Origin: Apoderus coryli
Taxonomy: Eukaryota > Arthropoda > Insecta > Coleoptera > Attelabidae
Length of the DNA stretch: 64,000 nt
Direction: 5' to 3'
Assembly (NCBI GenBank): GCA_911728435.2
Contig: OU452204.1
Location: 14,632,001 to 14,696,000, forward strand
The notes under the pieces are model-generated. The model was not told the DNA's origin. It did no database searches and saw only the letters and a list, made by a program, of their open reading frames with translations. This document shows positions 10,414-22,199 of the stretch, one piece after another. Positions within the stretch are counted from its first letter, which is position 1, and each line of letters begins with the position of its first letter. The position numbers and the translations under genes were made by a program.

Positions 10414-11350
10414 TGCCGACATTGTTGCGGACATACTATATACTACAAAAACACCTTTTAAATAGTGTTTTCAAAAGTAAAGTAACTTTAGTCGGTTTCG
10501 AGAATTTTTGAAAAAAGTATTTTTTGCGATTTTAGTTATTATTTATTTCTGACATTGTTTTTACAAATATAAAAAAATTAAAAGCACTTTGTCATTGTTA
10601 CTTTTTGATGAGAAAAAGATAGCGTTTACAAATTGTCACTACAACTTTTAGTTTTTAAAAAAACATCTTCAAGTTTGTTTTTTTAAATACGGCTCTTGGA
10701 CTTTTTATTGTTAAATTTAAATCCATTTTCAATTCAAAAATAGGTGGTATATTACACGTAATGGTTTAAACAAGTTTTCAGTGTTTTTAGCTGTTATTTA
10801 AAATTATTCAAGAAAAATCGCCATTGTTTGGCACTTATTTTGCGTAAAACACAGAAATTTCAACTAAATTCAAAAAACCGCGTACATAATAAAATGTTGT
10901 GCAGAGATAATTGTGAGTAACGATGAAAGAATGTTTTTGCTAAACCTATACTACTCTGGATTCAGTCAGTTAAGTGCCAAACTATGGCGTTTTTCTTGAA
11001 GAAGTTTAAATAACAGCTAAAAATACTGAAAACTTGGTTACACTATTACGTGTGATATACCACCTATTTTTGAATTGAAAATGGCTTTAAATTTAACAAT
11101 ATATCCAATGCCGTATTTAAAACAACGAAGTTGATGATGGTTTTTCAAAAACGAAACGTCGTAGTGAAAACTTGTAAAGGCTATCTTATTCTACTCCAAA
11201 AGTAACAATAAGAAAGTGCTTTTAATTTTTTTATATCTGTAAAAATAATGTCAGAAATAAATAAAAACTAAAATCGCAAAAGATCGTTTTTTCAAGAATT
11301 CTTGAAGATGGCTAAAGTTAGTTTACTTTTGAAAAAACCTTTTAAAACTT
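10414..11350. mobile_element. ~930-bp foldback (palindromic) element
   Basis: The left half (10414 to about 10860) is repeated as a diverged reverse complement in the right half (about 10970-11350). Examples are the pair around 10745/11060 (AGGTGGTAT with ATACCACCT) and the outer GTTTTCAAAAGTAAAGTAAC region with its partner near 11315. The centre is about 110 bp. It contains no coding potential. Confidence 0.8.
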
Positions 11351-12045
11351 TTCTCTAATTTAATCCAGATTGTAACTCCTACCGCTTCCAAGATTCCAAT
11401 GCTATCCCATTCTTAGTGTATATTTTTATATCCCAAAATAGAAAAATTGAAATATGTAATAAATAAAAAATAATAATAAAGAAAGCTTACAGACCACTTT
11501 AATTTGCTTTTTGTTGAATCAAAGTTTTAAAAATATAATTTAGATACCTACTTATTTTCATAATAAAAATCTTTGAAACTGTTACCTTATTTTTGCCTGT
11601 AGATAAAAACACAAATATTTTCCAGCCTGCCAAGACACTTTTTTAAAAATCAAAGGCTTACTCGAATTTTAATAAAACGTAGTTGAGCCACACACTGAGA
11701 ACTAGCTTAAGAGACACCACATAAGGTAATTGTAATATCTGATATAATCCGACTTGCCATTGTGGTAACAAAATAAATTTTACCATTTCTTTACCGTGGT
11801 ACTGGTACTTTTATCCGAAATAGTGGTGGTGATTTCAAGGTCGCAGCTTTCAGGAAAATTTCATTTGTTTATAATTTTGTTGTTTCATAATGTTTTTATT
11901 TCCTTTGTAATTACGTGTGTTACGTATATGCTATGTATATATTTAAGAAGCGTTCTTGAGCTGCTTACATTTTATTTCCAAATATTATTTTAAACAGGAA
12001 AGTTGTTCACGTAAGTAAAAAAAAATGAATCGCTATTAATTTAGA
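11351..12045. other. No recognisable feature
   Basis: AT-rich with short ORFs only. A CAGGGCATCCGTAAAGTAAC string at about 12055, just beyond this stretch, resembles the terminus of a Tc1/mariner-type element but has no partner that I found. Confidence 0.5.
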
Positions 12046-12436
12046 AAAAATATACAGGGCATCCGTAAAGTAACGGAAATAGTACATTTTTAAAAGAAAC
12101 GCAGACACGTCAGTTTTGATTTATGGTTGGCATGGCCAATTGTCTGAAACGTGCTCTTTCATATTTAACAAATAGTTATAATTAAAGAGCGGAGAAAATG
12201 CACAATGCATTTTTTGTCTGTTTTGTACAAAACATGCATTTTTTCCAATAATAGAGCATTTATTGCATTTTATTGCCAAATAAAGACCCGAAGTTATTCG
12301 AAGATCTAAACGACCTGTCTTCTGCCGCTCTAATAAATGCAAAAACCCTTTTTTCTAACCCAACAGTGAAAGTAAATTTAATATTTATAAAAACAAATTA
12401 TTCTTTTGTACCTATTGCACTCACGACATTGTTTCT

Positions 12437-12805
12437 TTGACAGATTCAGTGGCTTTAATAAATGAATTTGAGGTAGATTGCAAAAAAGTTTCAGGTACTG
12501 TTGGGGGTGCGGTTATAAAAAAATGTATGTCAGTAATTGAAAATAACCCAGGCTCCAAAATCATAATAAATATTTCAGAAGTTTTTATAGGCAATTTCAC
12601 TAATTTCGAAAGAGAACTGGATTTGTATAAATTAGAATTTTTAATTAATTAATTAAAACTAAAATACTGTCCGATAACTTCTGTAGATGTTGAGCGAAGT
12701 TTTTCCATTTTTAAACATATTTTTACAGATAGAAGACACAATTTTCTTTTGGAAAATTTTGAAAAACATTTAATTATAAATTGTTTTTATAACTGCAAAG
12801 AATAG
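12437..12805 (+). pseudogene. hAT-type transposase C-terminal (dimerisation) remnant
   Basis: One reading frame runs from 12437 to a stop at 12803-12805, interrupted only by a TAA at 12650 inside an AATTAATTAATT run. The C-terminal part reads ITSVDVERSFSIFKHIFTDR followed by an acidic/aromatic tail, which matches the hAT-family dimerisation signature (VERSFS, then DRR). A splice-acceptor-like tract lies directly before the frame at 12430-12443, so it may have been the last exon of a domesticated or intron-bearing hAT gene. TGCATTT units are frequent at 12190-12290 and 13110-13160 and could be subterminal repeats of this element. Confidence 0.65.
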
Positions 12806-13514
12806 TTTGTTAATTTACGGATTGTATGTTGTGCAAGTTGCTATTATCTGAATGTATCAATGGTATTGTGTCAGTGTAAAATTTTTATGTTTTAGATTTT
12901 ATGTTTTGCATTTTGCTATGTAAGTTTCAATGTGTGTATCTATGAATAAAAAACTTTTATTACGATTTTTTTTGTATCATTTATATTTATTCAAATAGAT
13001 CCGTGGCATAGGTAAAAAACTATAGGATTTCTGAAGAACGGGTTTAATTATAAAGAAATAGTTCTGGCTTTATTTAAAACAACATTAATGTTCATAATTT
13101 TTCATATGATAAAAATGCATATTTAATGCATTTAAATGTGCATATATTGCATTTTTTGAATGTTTGTTGTTTTATTTACAATGCTTGTATCTCACTTAGA
13201 CATGGATAGCATATTCGATATTATGGATAATCAGCGATTAAATTTTCGATATCTGGTAAAGTAGTGCAGCTCAAGAATTTCTCTAGTTTAGCAAAATTTA
13301 ACGTGCAGTTAATACGCACTAGATATATGCAGATTAATAGGTATTTTAGAATAATAATAATTGAAATAAACTGGGTGGCCCATTTAAACGTGTCTACTAC
13401 AAATATCTGGCTGAAAACAATATATATTTTTTGAAAAACCCTAGAAAACGTCGACTTTACATTTAACGTGGTGGTAATTTTGTGACCAGATGAGAGAAAA
13501 AAATCAAGACAATC

Positions 13515-13690
13515 TCAATTTTTTCTATTCCATATGTTTTTCTGATGAATGCGCAGTTTTTCTCCAAGATCTCGCCAATAGACGTAATTGCGGATATTTG
13601 AGTGATTCAGATTCTGCAAATATGATTTCAACATGCCATTTTCCCTAGATGATAACTTGACGGAAGAATCTTACTTGGAAATTGAATGAC
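13515..13690 (+). pseudogene. Relic of a DD41D-type transposase
   Basis: Plus-strand fragments read CFSDECAVFLQDLANRRNC and end NLTEESYLE, directly comparable to CFSDECTFYLNGAVNRHNC and NLTGEVYLN in the intact transposase at 62000-63073. A GGGTGGCCCATTT near 13374 resembles that element's terminus. Only the region around the first catalytic Asp survives. Confidence 0.65.
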
Positions 13691-13731
13691 CTGTTTTAAC
13701 AGGTGCTCCGCCATATTAGTGACTCTTAGCG

Positions 13732-14690
13732 CTAATGTCTGGTACAAGCGGTGAGCATTCTGCAATATACATCGCCATAATTAAATATGACAGTACTAAA
13801 CTGTCGCATAAAAGTTTTTTTTTGCCAGTTAAGCCATCTTCTACTACCGTATATTGCTTTAAAATTAGTAAAAGACCTCCTTATGCCAAGCCTCACATGC
13901 TTCGTAAACCTCAAATCGATATCCAGTACGATTCCCAGGTCGAATCCAACCCTTATATACCATACAATGCGTGGCATGCAAGTATTCACTGGGCACCGAT
14001 GACGTCACTGCGCGAAACTCGACTTATTTTGAACTGGTCGATATACTCCCTAGAGAGTTATTCTACCATGCTGTTTACAACAACTACGCTGAAATCAGTT
14101 TACTCAATTTAGAGTTGGCATCGCTGTATATTCGTTCCATCTCATTTCTAATAATATCTAAGATGTACAAGCACAGCATAATAAATAACAGCATTCCGAG
14201 TCCACGTTGGCACTTTGAACTAAATAATTTCAAACTGTGACACAGAATCAGATTACAAACACAATATATATGTATCTCTTCTCTCGTACACGCCGACAAT
14301 GAACTCTATACTGAACACAGGCGTGAACGGTACCTACCTATGTCTATGCGATTATTGTCACGTTCTATCCCATAATGGCGGCATGCGCGTCGAGATGTGC
14401 ATGACGCCTTGCAAACGGAAATTATACTTATTATTATGTCAAAAGTAAGTCATCTATAAAGTAAGGTTATATAAAAATCTAAAAATGTAAATGGATAATC
14501 TATTTGGTTTTTCTAATAAATAGTGAATTTTGAGTTCTAATCCATTGATTTTATTTCAAACAAACTCAAAATAATAAAATATCTGAGTATCATCCGCGTA
14601 CATGTGAGCCTTACAAAATTCTAAAGATTCGGTAAACTGGGACTGGGACAGAGTAGAGCCCTGCGGAACTCCACTCATAAATCTTTCAGC
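13732..14690 (-). pseudogene. LINE reverse transcriptase relic in two pieces
   Basis: The minus strand at 14690-14560 encodes SGVPQGSTL, then AHMYADDTQIF (RT motifs B and C). 13990-13732 encodes LGIVLDIDLRFTKHV, then IFNYGDVYCR, the thumb/C-terminal region of CR1/jockey-type RT. The two pieces are in the expected order but separated by the repeat at 14130-14440, with frames broken. Confidence 0.8.
14130..14440 (+). repeat. Dispersed repeat, copy 1 (second copy near 46720 and 47690)
   Basis: 14185-14215 (GCATTCCGAGTCCACGTTGG) matches 46743-46772, and 14283-14430 (CGTACACGCCGACAATGAAC, then ATAATGGCGGCATGCGCG) matches 47692-47840 in the same orientation at roughly 80% by eye. In the second locus the two blocks lie ~900 bp further apart. 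The family is unknown; it sits inside the LINE relic. Confidence 0.65.
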
Positions 14691-14699
14691 TATATATGG

Positions 14700-15930
14700 T
14701 TGCTAAAATCTTCAATCATGTGACAATCATAAAAAATCGGGGGTTTTCCGGAAAAGATTCCTTAAAAAAATCCGAGGTGGAACACCCGGTATAAGCGCAG
14801 AATAATAATTATGTTATGACAATACCATATTATTTGACCCACTTTTTCTGATACTCTTATTATTAAATAGGTATATACCTACCTAATAATACGATATACT
14901 CCTTTTTCAATAATGAATAATTTTTGTTTATGTTTATGTAATGTAAAGGAAAATCATAATATTTTGATTCTAATATCTACAATAATTCTTTCATATACGT
15001 GATTGAAAGAAATTATTGAAACAACGCATTGTAATGTAAACAACACAAAAATCAACCAAATTTCAATGAATCATGGAATATGAATGTCGAAAAAGGATGT
15101 TTCCCTGAAGGTTTTTGAGTAAATTGTAAAAATCTGATTGTCGATAACGAATATAAACTGCGTCATTTGCCAATAACAATCTTCTGGTTTTGAAAGTAGC
15201 GTAGCGCATTAAGTTTATAACGGCTATCTGATAACCATAAAGAAGACAAGATACCTAGATAGATTTCTCAAATCAATTATCCCAAGCCGTTGCATGACTT
15301 TTTGAATTTGCTTACGCTTTGTTTTAGATGGAGCGGAGACTAACCACTTTTGCTTTGCACGGGAGATTAGTTATAACTACAATCATAGACGTTACCAGAA
15401 ATTTGTTCAGAAGGGACAAGGCAAAATTTACTTTAGGATAACAAATAGTTTACATATTACATATACTTAATCATTTCACCAATGCATACTCTTAGAAACC
15501 TTAAACTCCTACACTGAAGTCATTCTTTTTTAGTTTTCCCGAAACTCAACTTAAAATGATTGTAGAAAATGTCAATACAAATTTTTTACTCCATCGAATT
15601 TTTTGAGATAATCTCCGTCTGTTGTCTGAGATTGTCTATTACACTTAAGAATCATTTTTAGTAGAGGCACCAAATCAAAGTCTAATTACTAAAAACAACC
15701 TAAACAATGGATTTTTTTTATATTAGACTCAATTAAATTGTGACATGGGCAAAGCAATCGCTCTTTTTACGAGCGTTAAAATATCATGGCCACCCCAAAA
15801 AACAAATATCGATCGCTATATTCATTAGTGAGAGTCCACTAGCAGAGATATGTATGATATTCGCAATAGCCGAATGTTTTGTCCACAACCACAACGCGTT
15901 ATGGGTACTGGCAATATCCCCATGATACGT
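14700..15930. other. No recognisable feature
   Basis: AT-rich, without supported coding sequence or large repeats. A small imperfect palindrome occurs near 14990-15015. Confidence 0.5.
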
Positions 15931-15931
15931 G

Positions 15932-16475
15932 TAGAAGCTCTTTTTTCGAACAGTGAGTACCTAAAGCTAATTAATCAGAACGCGTTGTGCGTACATTATA
16001 ATGCTCAAAACGTGAAATAAATGATGGTGAGCTTTTATTTTGCTTTGTGGGGCATTCTTTTTGCGCATCGCGTTTTTGCTATTGTGCTTTATTTAGAACG
16101 CGTTTCAAATAAGCCACTTGCTAAACAGTCAAAAATTAAACCAGATTGCTTTCCTAAATATAATTATTTGTTAACTAATTTATCTGTTTTGCCACCTGTT
16201 AACAAATCGTATCGTTTTAATCTACGAATTGCTTTGATGATATTTCAAGTCCGTCTCGTTTTGTTTGGTTTCGTTTACAATTTCTGTATAACGTTCATCT
16301 GATAATAAAAACGACCTCTTTTCAGCAATTCTCGTAATCTTTGATCAAATTTAGCCTTTATATTAAAATATTTAGAAGAACCAAGCAGAAAATTTTATAG
16401 CATATAGCATTATATTGTACGCGAAACGCGTTCTGATTAATTAAGTTTACTCACTGTTTGAAGAACTCAGAAATC
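15932..16475. mobile_element. ~540-bp MITE/foldback with ~70-bp inverted repeats
   Basis: 15935-16004 and 16400-16470 are inverted copies: AACAGTGAGTA and AATTAATCAGAACGCGTT on the left, their reverse complements on the right, continuing into CGTACATTATAATGC. The interior has no transposase; the 93-codon ORF at 16021 shows no family resemblance. Confidence 0.75.
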
Positions 16476-16845
16476 TAATCTATCGTAAATCCAGCAAACA
16501 TAACACTAAAACGCATCCACACAAACGTCGATCTTAAAAGTAGACAAAATTAGATATAAATATTAAAAGCATGTCCTAGCAATACATGGAATTATTGAAA
16601 AGTTTAGAAGAAAAAAGTAAAAAATAAGTTGATTTTCACAATATTTTAATAACAAAAAATTACAACGTATAAATAAAATCAATTAAATAACATAAGAAAA
16701 ACTAGAATATATAACTGTTTACACTTATTTTGTACTCTTATACAAAGTATAAAAAAAATCTATTTGGAAGATGTCAAAATACAAAACAACACAATATTTA
16801 TGTACTTAACGTCCTTAGTAACTTAAGTTACTAAAAACTATACTC
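16476..16845. other. 3' flank of TMEM208
   Basis: AT-rich sequence immediately downstream of the TMEM208 stop codon, presumably containing its 3' UTR and poly(A) site; no unambiguous AATAAA was assigned. Confidence 0.4.
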
Positions 16846-17739
16846 TCATCTTATATTTTGCATACGTTTTTGTCTTCGTTCCATTTTCTTTTGCTTCTTT
16901 TCGTTTACCTCTGGAGTTTGTGGTGCTTCCTGGAAGAAATAGGGCGACAGGATATTTTTCCATACAATCCAACCTAATCTGACAGGAGCTAACAACCATA
17001 GCAACCAGAAGTAATTCGAAACGACTGATAGAAATTGGCAGCCTGCCGTCAGAATAACCACATCTTTAACATTTCTAAAAAAGAACTTAGTTAACACAGT
17101 TCTAAGTAGTTAGACAACAAGTTTTAATTCATCTTACTATATAATTTTATTTCAAATAACAATTCAATGAATACGATACGACTTCTCTTAAGAGGTTGTT
17201 GGGAATCACTTACATAGGCAAGATATTCTTTAAAATACAAAAATAACTAAGATCGCTACATCAAATTTTTTAACCACTTAATTGACGTGAGTACTCGTAT
17301 AAAACTCTTCTTACTTTAAACAATTAAACTTACTCAGCTAAACCACCTTCCATATTTAGATCTACTCCGCTGTCTAACAATTGTCCAGTCTCGGTATATT
17401 TTGCTTTGGCCATAAATGCCATGAATTGATATGAAGCTAAGTACACACCACACGAAAATACATATAATACCTAAAACATTTATAAAAACTTATAACATTG
17501 TGTTGGATATTGTTTAGCAAAAATACATACTATACTAAGACCGGAATTATAAAATGCTAACACACATAATGATACTGCACTGGCAACCAAAGCCATATTT
17601 CGGTAAAATGCTAATGTGGACTCATTTTCTTCTACAATTTGTTTAGCACCTTTGGTAGCTTGTTTTCCTTTCTGTGGAGGCTAAAAACCAATGCAAGTTA
17701 AATTTATGAATGAGAAAAAATATCAATACTTACAGCCAT
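16846..17739 (-). CDS. TMEM208: TMEM208 orthologue (ER membrane protein, SND pathway)
   Basis: Coding exons on the minus strand: 17739-17734 (ATG GCT only), 17680-17531, 17470-17334, 17074-16846. All have GT-AG introns and the sum is 522 nt, 173 residues, the same length as human TMEM208. Diagnostic segments are the N-terminal basic PQKGKQATKGAKQIVEEN; ETGQLLDSGVDLNMEGGLAE in the middle; then VKDVVILTAGCQFLSVVSNY and FWLLWLLAPVRLGWIVW, which align with the human VKD/LLTA and FWLLAPGR regions; and a basic tail KKQKKMERRQKRMQ. Three to four membrane segments are visible (about residues 24-50, 55-75, 100-145). The family acts in SRP-independent targeting to the ER. The six-nucleotide first coding exon explains why a single-exon search would miss the start. 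There are no disabling changes. Confidence 0.96.
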
Positions 17740-19870
17740 TACTTTTATAACTTATGGAATAATTATAAGTATATTATCCAAATAATTGCTATGTTAATTC
17801 AATATTAATTAAAAATCTAAATTCAAAATATGCTAGTAGCTATTGTATACCATTGCCTATTCCACGTTGAACCAAATTTTTGCTTAATGTCATTAGTGTC
17901 ACTTTCAAAATATGACAAATAAGAAATTCACTTTGTGTTTGTCGTGAACTACTGTTGCTAACAAATATGTCTGCTCGCTGACTAGCGACAGCAAGTTTAG
18001 TTAGCAGTCACAATAATGATAATTCAGTTCAACTGAAGATAGAGGTAGAAGGATCACCTAATCTAAAATAATCCTGTCCAATAGGAGATTTTAAATTATA
18101 GTATCATCGTAATTTATCAATAATTATTTTAGGACTGTAGGACCCTATTTGTCAACTTAACATGTGTGCATAGGCAACCAAGTATACACAATCGAATAAT
18201 GATCTTGCATAATTTCTAGGACGGCATTTTATTATATTCCTGACTCATTGGTAACGCCCATTTTTTGGTTGAGTGAGAATTAAACAGAGAAATGCAAAGA
18301 TTACCCACATGTTGTGAAGTGTGGAGAAGGGAAAACCATGCGTCAAATTTACTGTTGTTTTCACCAGTTCAGTGTTCGCCACTCCAGTTTGCTTTTCACT
18401 AGTTGAAAGAAACTAAAATGGCCGTCACTTTGTGAACTTTTGTGTATTTATATTATTGTGTGTGACTTAATAAAATATGTTATAATTTGTGATATTATGT
18501 ATGAAACAAACACTTTAAAGTTAATATATTATATTATAACATTACTGTGGATTACTTAAGAACATTTTTCAAGAAATCAAAACTAGTTTCCATGGAAATT
18601 AAGGTCAGTATTTTTGTTTTGTTTATTGTTCTCATATGGTATAATAATATAGTAGATTATTGTTTTGTTTAATACTGACCATCTTACGTATCTATTCTAG
18701 CTGATTGATTTTTTATTTCTATTTAGTATATTATTAGATACAATGATTCCTGTGAATAAAAAACAAGTAAAAAACATAGTTAGGTGCACAGTTGATTGAA
18801 CGACCTGTCTTGGAGGTCTATCAATTTATTTATATCTTGCAACACTACTCATACATAGATTACAGAATCACAGTTGTTGGCTTTTTGTTATTGTTTTTTT
18901 ACAGGTATTTATATTAGGTTGTTAACACTTTTTTTATGAGACTTGTCGTCTAATGGCTATATAATTAAATATGTTAATATCTAATAATATAATTAGGTAC
19001 TTACTACTTACTTAGTAAAACGAAGCGCTTTGATTGATTGGTAATTAATTCTTACGTGTATATGACTCTATTAGGTGGAAAATAAGTTATAAGTAGGCAC
19101 TAAAACTATCATTATGCCTATAGGATATAATTTTATCGCCTGTTATGGGATATTCCTGTGGGTATCCATATACATGTCCCTTAAATAGGTTATGTTATTC
19201 TAACACTATCGATTTATTCAATTATTTCATTTGCATGGTGAATTTATTTGATGTGCATAAACTAGAAAATATATGCATGGGTAAAGTCTGTTTCAAAATA
19301 ATCTGTTCTTTTTCTCTAAGTACTATTTCACTAAAAACATAATACCTACCCTATATATGTAGGTATACAAATTCAACCCACCTAGGTTTTAACAGTAGAC
19401 AATTAAGTAATCTAAGCTTATTTTTAGCATAAGTATCACATATTATTTTTAATTTCGTATAGGGATATTATATAGGGTGTTTCAAAGCAAATGCGAAAAA
19501 CTTTAATATGTGATTCGTTTTTATAAATTAAATGTAGCTAGGTATCCTAGAAGATTACCGTCCAACGAAAAGATGATACCTCAATACAGAATGTGCTGTA
19601 CATGTGGTACTTATCTCTCATTTGAGTTAGTATAGCTTAGAGCTTATAAGGAGACCGTGGGGCATCCTGCAACTAACTTTTATTTATAGGATAGGAATAC
19701 TGATTTCAAGGAACCTGATTTTTTCTTTCTTATTTGGATTTAGTGAATGTTGTGATGATTTATTTATTTTATTATAGAATTGACAACTAAGTACCTATTT
19801 AGGAATACCCAGCATTTAAAATACAGACATATGATTGATTATTGAATAATATTTTCAACATTCCAAGCGA
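17740..19870. other. Upstream region of TMEM208 and following non-coding DNA
   Basis: The TMEM208 promoter should lie just right of 17740 but no specific element is evident. Around 18400-18612 there is a slightly more GC-balanced block ending in an ATG followed by a GTCAGT donor-like site; it could be a first exon of a plus-strand gene, but no matching downstream exon was found. The rest shows nothing recognisable. Confidence 0.4.
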
Positions 19871-19879
19871 CTTGGAAGT

Positions 19880-20165
19880 CCTATACTTATCTGATGTGAT
19901 CGATAAAATTATTCAACGTAGTGTCCAGATAAACTCCCAGATCCTTGACTGAGGATCTATATTTTACGGCTGGATTGTCAATATAATATTTATACAAAAC
20001 TGGTCTTCCAGTTCGGTCGATGAAATTAACTTCACACCAATACAACATCCTCCTGTAGGACGTAACCAGCTGAATTCACACGAAACACTGCCTGATATCA
20101 TTTATAAACAAGGTAAACAACAACGGCCCCAGGTGAGAACCCTGAGGGACACCGGATGAAACCAA
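19880..20165 (-). pseudogene. LINE reverse transcriptase fragment
   Basis: The minus strand reads SGVPQGSHLGPLLFTLFIND at about 20160-20100 (RT motif B) and VKDLGVYLDTTLNNFIDHI at about 19945-19890. It is a jockey/CR1-type RT with the intervening catalytic segment deleted or frameshifted. Confidence 0.8.
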
Positions 20166-20900
20166 AATATAAAGGAATTCATTGTAAAGTCCGTTATGAA
20201 TGAGGAGTCGGTGATTCTCGCAATTTTAGTTCAGATACCATCACCAATTAACTGTTTTTATAATAATTCGTTGTTAATGAATATTTTTTGATCTTAACCT
20301 GCTCACTAACTGTTCGCATTGTTTAGTTATTTAGAATTGTTTTTATTTTTTGTAATGCTGTTATTGTGAAATGTGGAAAACTAATGAAATGATTAAACAA
20401 AACCAACGCTGATGCATAAAGTGCTGTAATGTGCTATTTAGATCAGTAAAAAGCTTTTAAAGTCGCCTTCATACCAAATAAGTAAATAGAAGCAATAACT
20501 TAGTTTTGCAGCAGTCTCATTTACTATCCATTAGTGTATAATAAATAAAACCAAGTGTACTGACTACTTTGTATTATAATAAGAGTTCACAAAATTATTG
20601 TAATAATATTAATCATAATGTTCGTGTTTAAAATACACTTTCTAATGCCTACATACTTTACTTATTTAATATATTATGATACAATAAATTGGAATGTGGA
20701 ACAACACTTTGGGAACAAGGAAATAATCATTTAAGTTGAATCTAAAATTAATTGTTATGAAAAACAATTTGTTACGGCCCCATCATACATTTAATTCACT
20801 TTGAAATTATAACAATTACTGAGCTTAACATAGTTTTTATTCTAATCCAGAAATCTCAGGTAGTCGGGTATATGGATTATGAAATAAAATACTATTTCCA

Positions 20901-20941
20901 ATGGTGACGTTTCGTCATTTAATTATGACATCATCAGACCT
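20901..20941 (-). ncRNA. Hammerhead-ribozyme-like motif
   Basis: Minus strand: GGT (20940-20938), CTGATGA, one unpaired T, stem II GTCAT/ATGAC (5 bp, 6-base loop), GAAAC, GTC cleavage triplet at 20908-20906, then ACC (20905-20903) complementary to GGT. Stem I therefore differs in sequence from the other copies but still pairs. Stem III lacks the two-base loop seen at 10253, so activity is doubtful. A Penelope-like GIY-YIG remnant lies in the same orientation about 0.9 kb upstream. Confidence 0.55.
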
Positions 20942-20960
20942 AACAATCAAAAAAACAATA

Positions 20961-21170
20961 ATGGGTCACAAGCATGTTAAAACTTTTTATCAACCTCCTC
21001 TATATTATATTAAAAGCAAGGATTACTGTGATAGGGATGTGAAAGCAAAGTGTTGGGTGAAAGTAGCTGAAGTGATGTTTGAATATTGGACAGATCTTGA
21101 TACAAAAACAAAGGATGAAAAAGGTCTGAGTATCTGGTACGGAAAAACCAAAAATCTTATTATTCTTTGA
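20961..21170 (+). pseudogene. MADF-domain fragment of a PIF/Harbinger-like element
   Basis: The translation includes YYIKSKDYCDRDVKAKCWVK, AEVMFEYW and then GLSIWYGKTKNL. This has the spacing of a MADF (Myb/SANT-like) DNA-binding domain, the second protein of PIF/Harbinger elements. It is short, lacks the rest of the protein and converges on a transposase fragment on the other strand. Confidence 0.6.
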
Positions 21171-21384
21171 CTTCGTCAAATGTCTCTACAGACATCCGGT
21201 AGTACAGAAGAAACTTCTCAGGATGTCTCCGATGTTCTGCGAAGTTCAGATGAAACACCTCTAAAGTCAGGCGATTAGCACCAACGTGGTGTTCCCACCA
21301 ACGTCTTTTTTTATGTTTTTTGGCCAACAAACTTAAAAGCGTTAATTGGTGAACAGCGATACACCCAACTTGTACGGGATCCAT
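21160..21384 (-). pseudogene. PIF/Harbinger (HARBI1-like) transposase N-terminal fragment
   Basis: The minus strand reads RRWWEHHV, then EVFHLNFAEHRRHPEKFLLY and YRMSVETFDEV, the conserved start of HARBI1-type nucleases (RRWWV...DPEKF..Y.RMS..TFDELL). The catalytic DDE domain is missing. The adjoining GC-richer 21383-21530, with GAATGGGC-type repeats, probably represents the element's terminal region. Confidence 0.8.
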
Positions 21385-21820
21385 AGCAAATATGAGCCGT
21401 TTTGTCGCTAGTCTAGAATGGGTCGCGTTTCCCTCGCCGGTTATACGCGCTCGTATAGAATGGGCAAAATTTTCAAGCGACTGAGCGACTAAACGGTTGC
21501 GTTTTTGTGGTTCGTGTAGAATGGGCCTTACACAAATTAAAATAGAATGAATCTAGAAATATTTACCTAATTGGATGTTGTATGCATAACAATTTGAATG
21601 TAATAAAAAATAAAACAAAAATAACCAAAATAATAAGGAAACAACAAACCACCAAAAGCATGGAGACTGTCGGCTCTACATTTTAACAGAATTATTAAAT
21701 TTAAAAATTTTTCTTTTAAATATTAAACATACTTATGCATTTACAATCTGCTCTCACAAAAGCTCAGTTATACGAAAAAAGGCAACAAAAACAAACACTT
21801 AATAGGAAATATACATTGTG

Positions 21821-22160
21821 CTAAAAAAAATCGCATATTTATATTATTGGATAACGATTTGTGAATCATTTCACTAATATTTCTTTTAAGATAGTTTTCC
21901 TCTCTATCTACGATTTTACATTGGTCAAACAGAAACGTATGCCCGGTTTCAAAACGATAGATTGGCCGTCTTATTAATTTTAGTCATATTGATGTTCTTA
22001 CAGTCATTTCTATGTTGGCCAATTCTGTCTCCGACATATTGCTTAGTTTGTCCAACATAGCATTTGCCACATGAACATGGAATACTATATACCAAGTTAC
22101 TTTGCTTTTCAAACAGAATATTATCGTTTAGGTTTGTAAAAATACTAGACACCTTCATAA
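21821..22160 (-). pseudogene. Penelope-like element GIY-YIG endonuclease remnant
   Basis: The minus strand from 22158 reads LVYSIPCSCGKCYVGQTKQY, then VGDRIGQHRNDCKN, a classic Penelope-like GIY-YIG domain with the CCHH-like CxCGxCYVG motif. After a frameshift near 21960 it continues FETGHTFLFDQCKIVDREEN and YLKRNISEMIHKS, the C-terminal part of the same domain. The RT portion is absent. Confidence 0.88.
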
Positions 22161-22199
22161 CATTATCATAAGCTAACTGAGTGCCGGTAGTTTTAATTT

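Noticed and set aside
11120..11165. TTGATGA, a GTTTTT/AAAAAC hairpin and CGAAACGTC in the right arm of the 930-bp foldback
   Set aside because: C3 of the core is replaced by T, stem I does not pair next to the core, and the left arm lacks the motif; kept only as a possible decayed hammerhead.
16021..16302. 93-codon ORF inside the 540-bp inverted-repeat element
   Set aside because: No motif or family resemblance; likely a chance ORF in a MITE.
18598..18612. Possible first coding exon (ATGGAAATTAAG before GTCAGT) of a plus-strand gene
   Set aside because: No acceptor-linked downstream exon with coding character was found; insufficient support.
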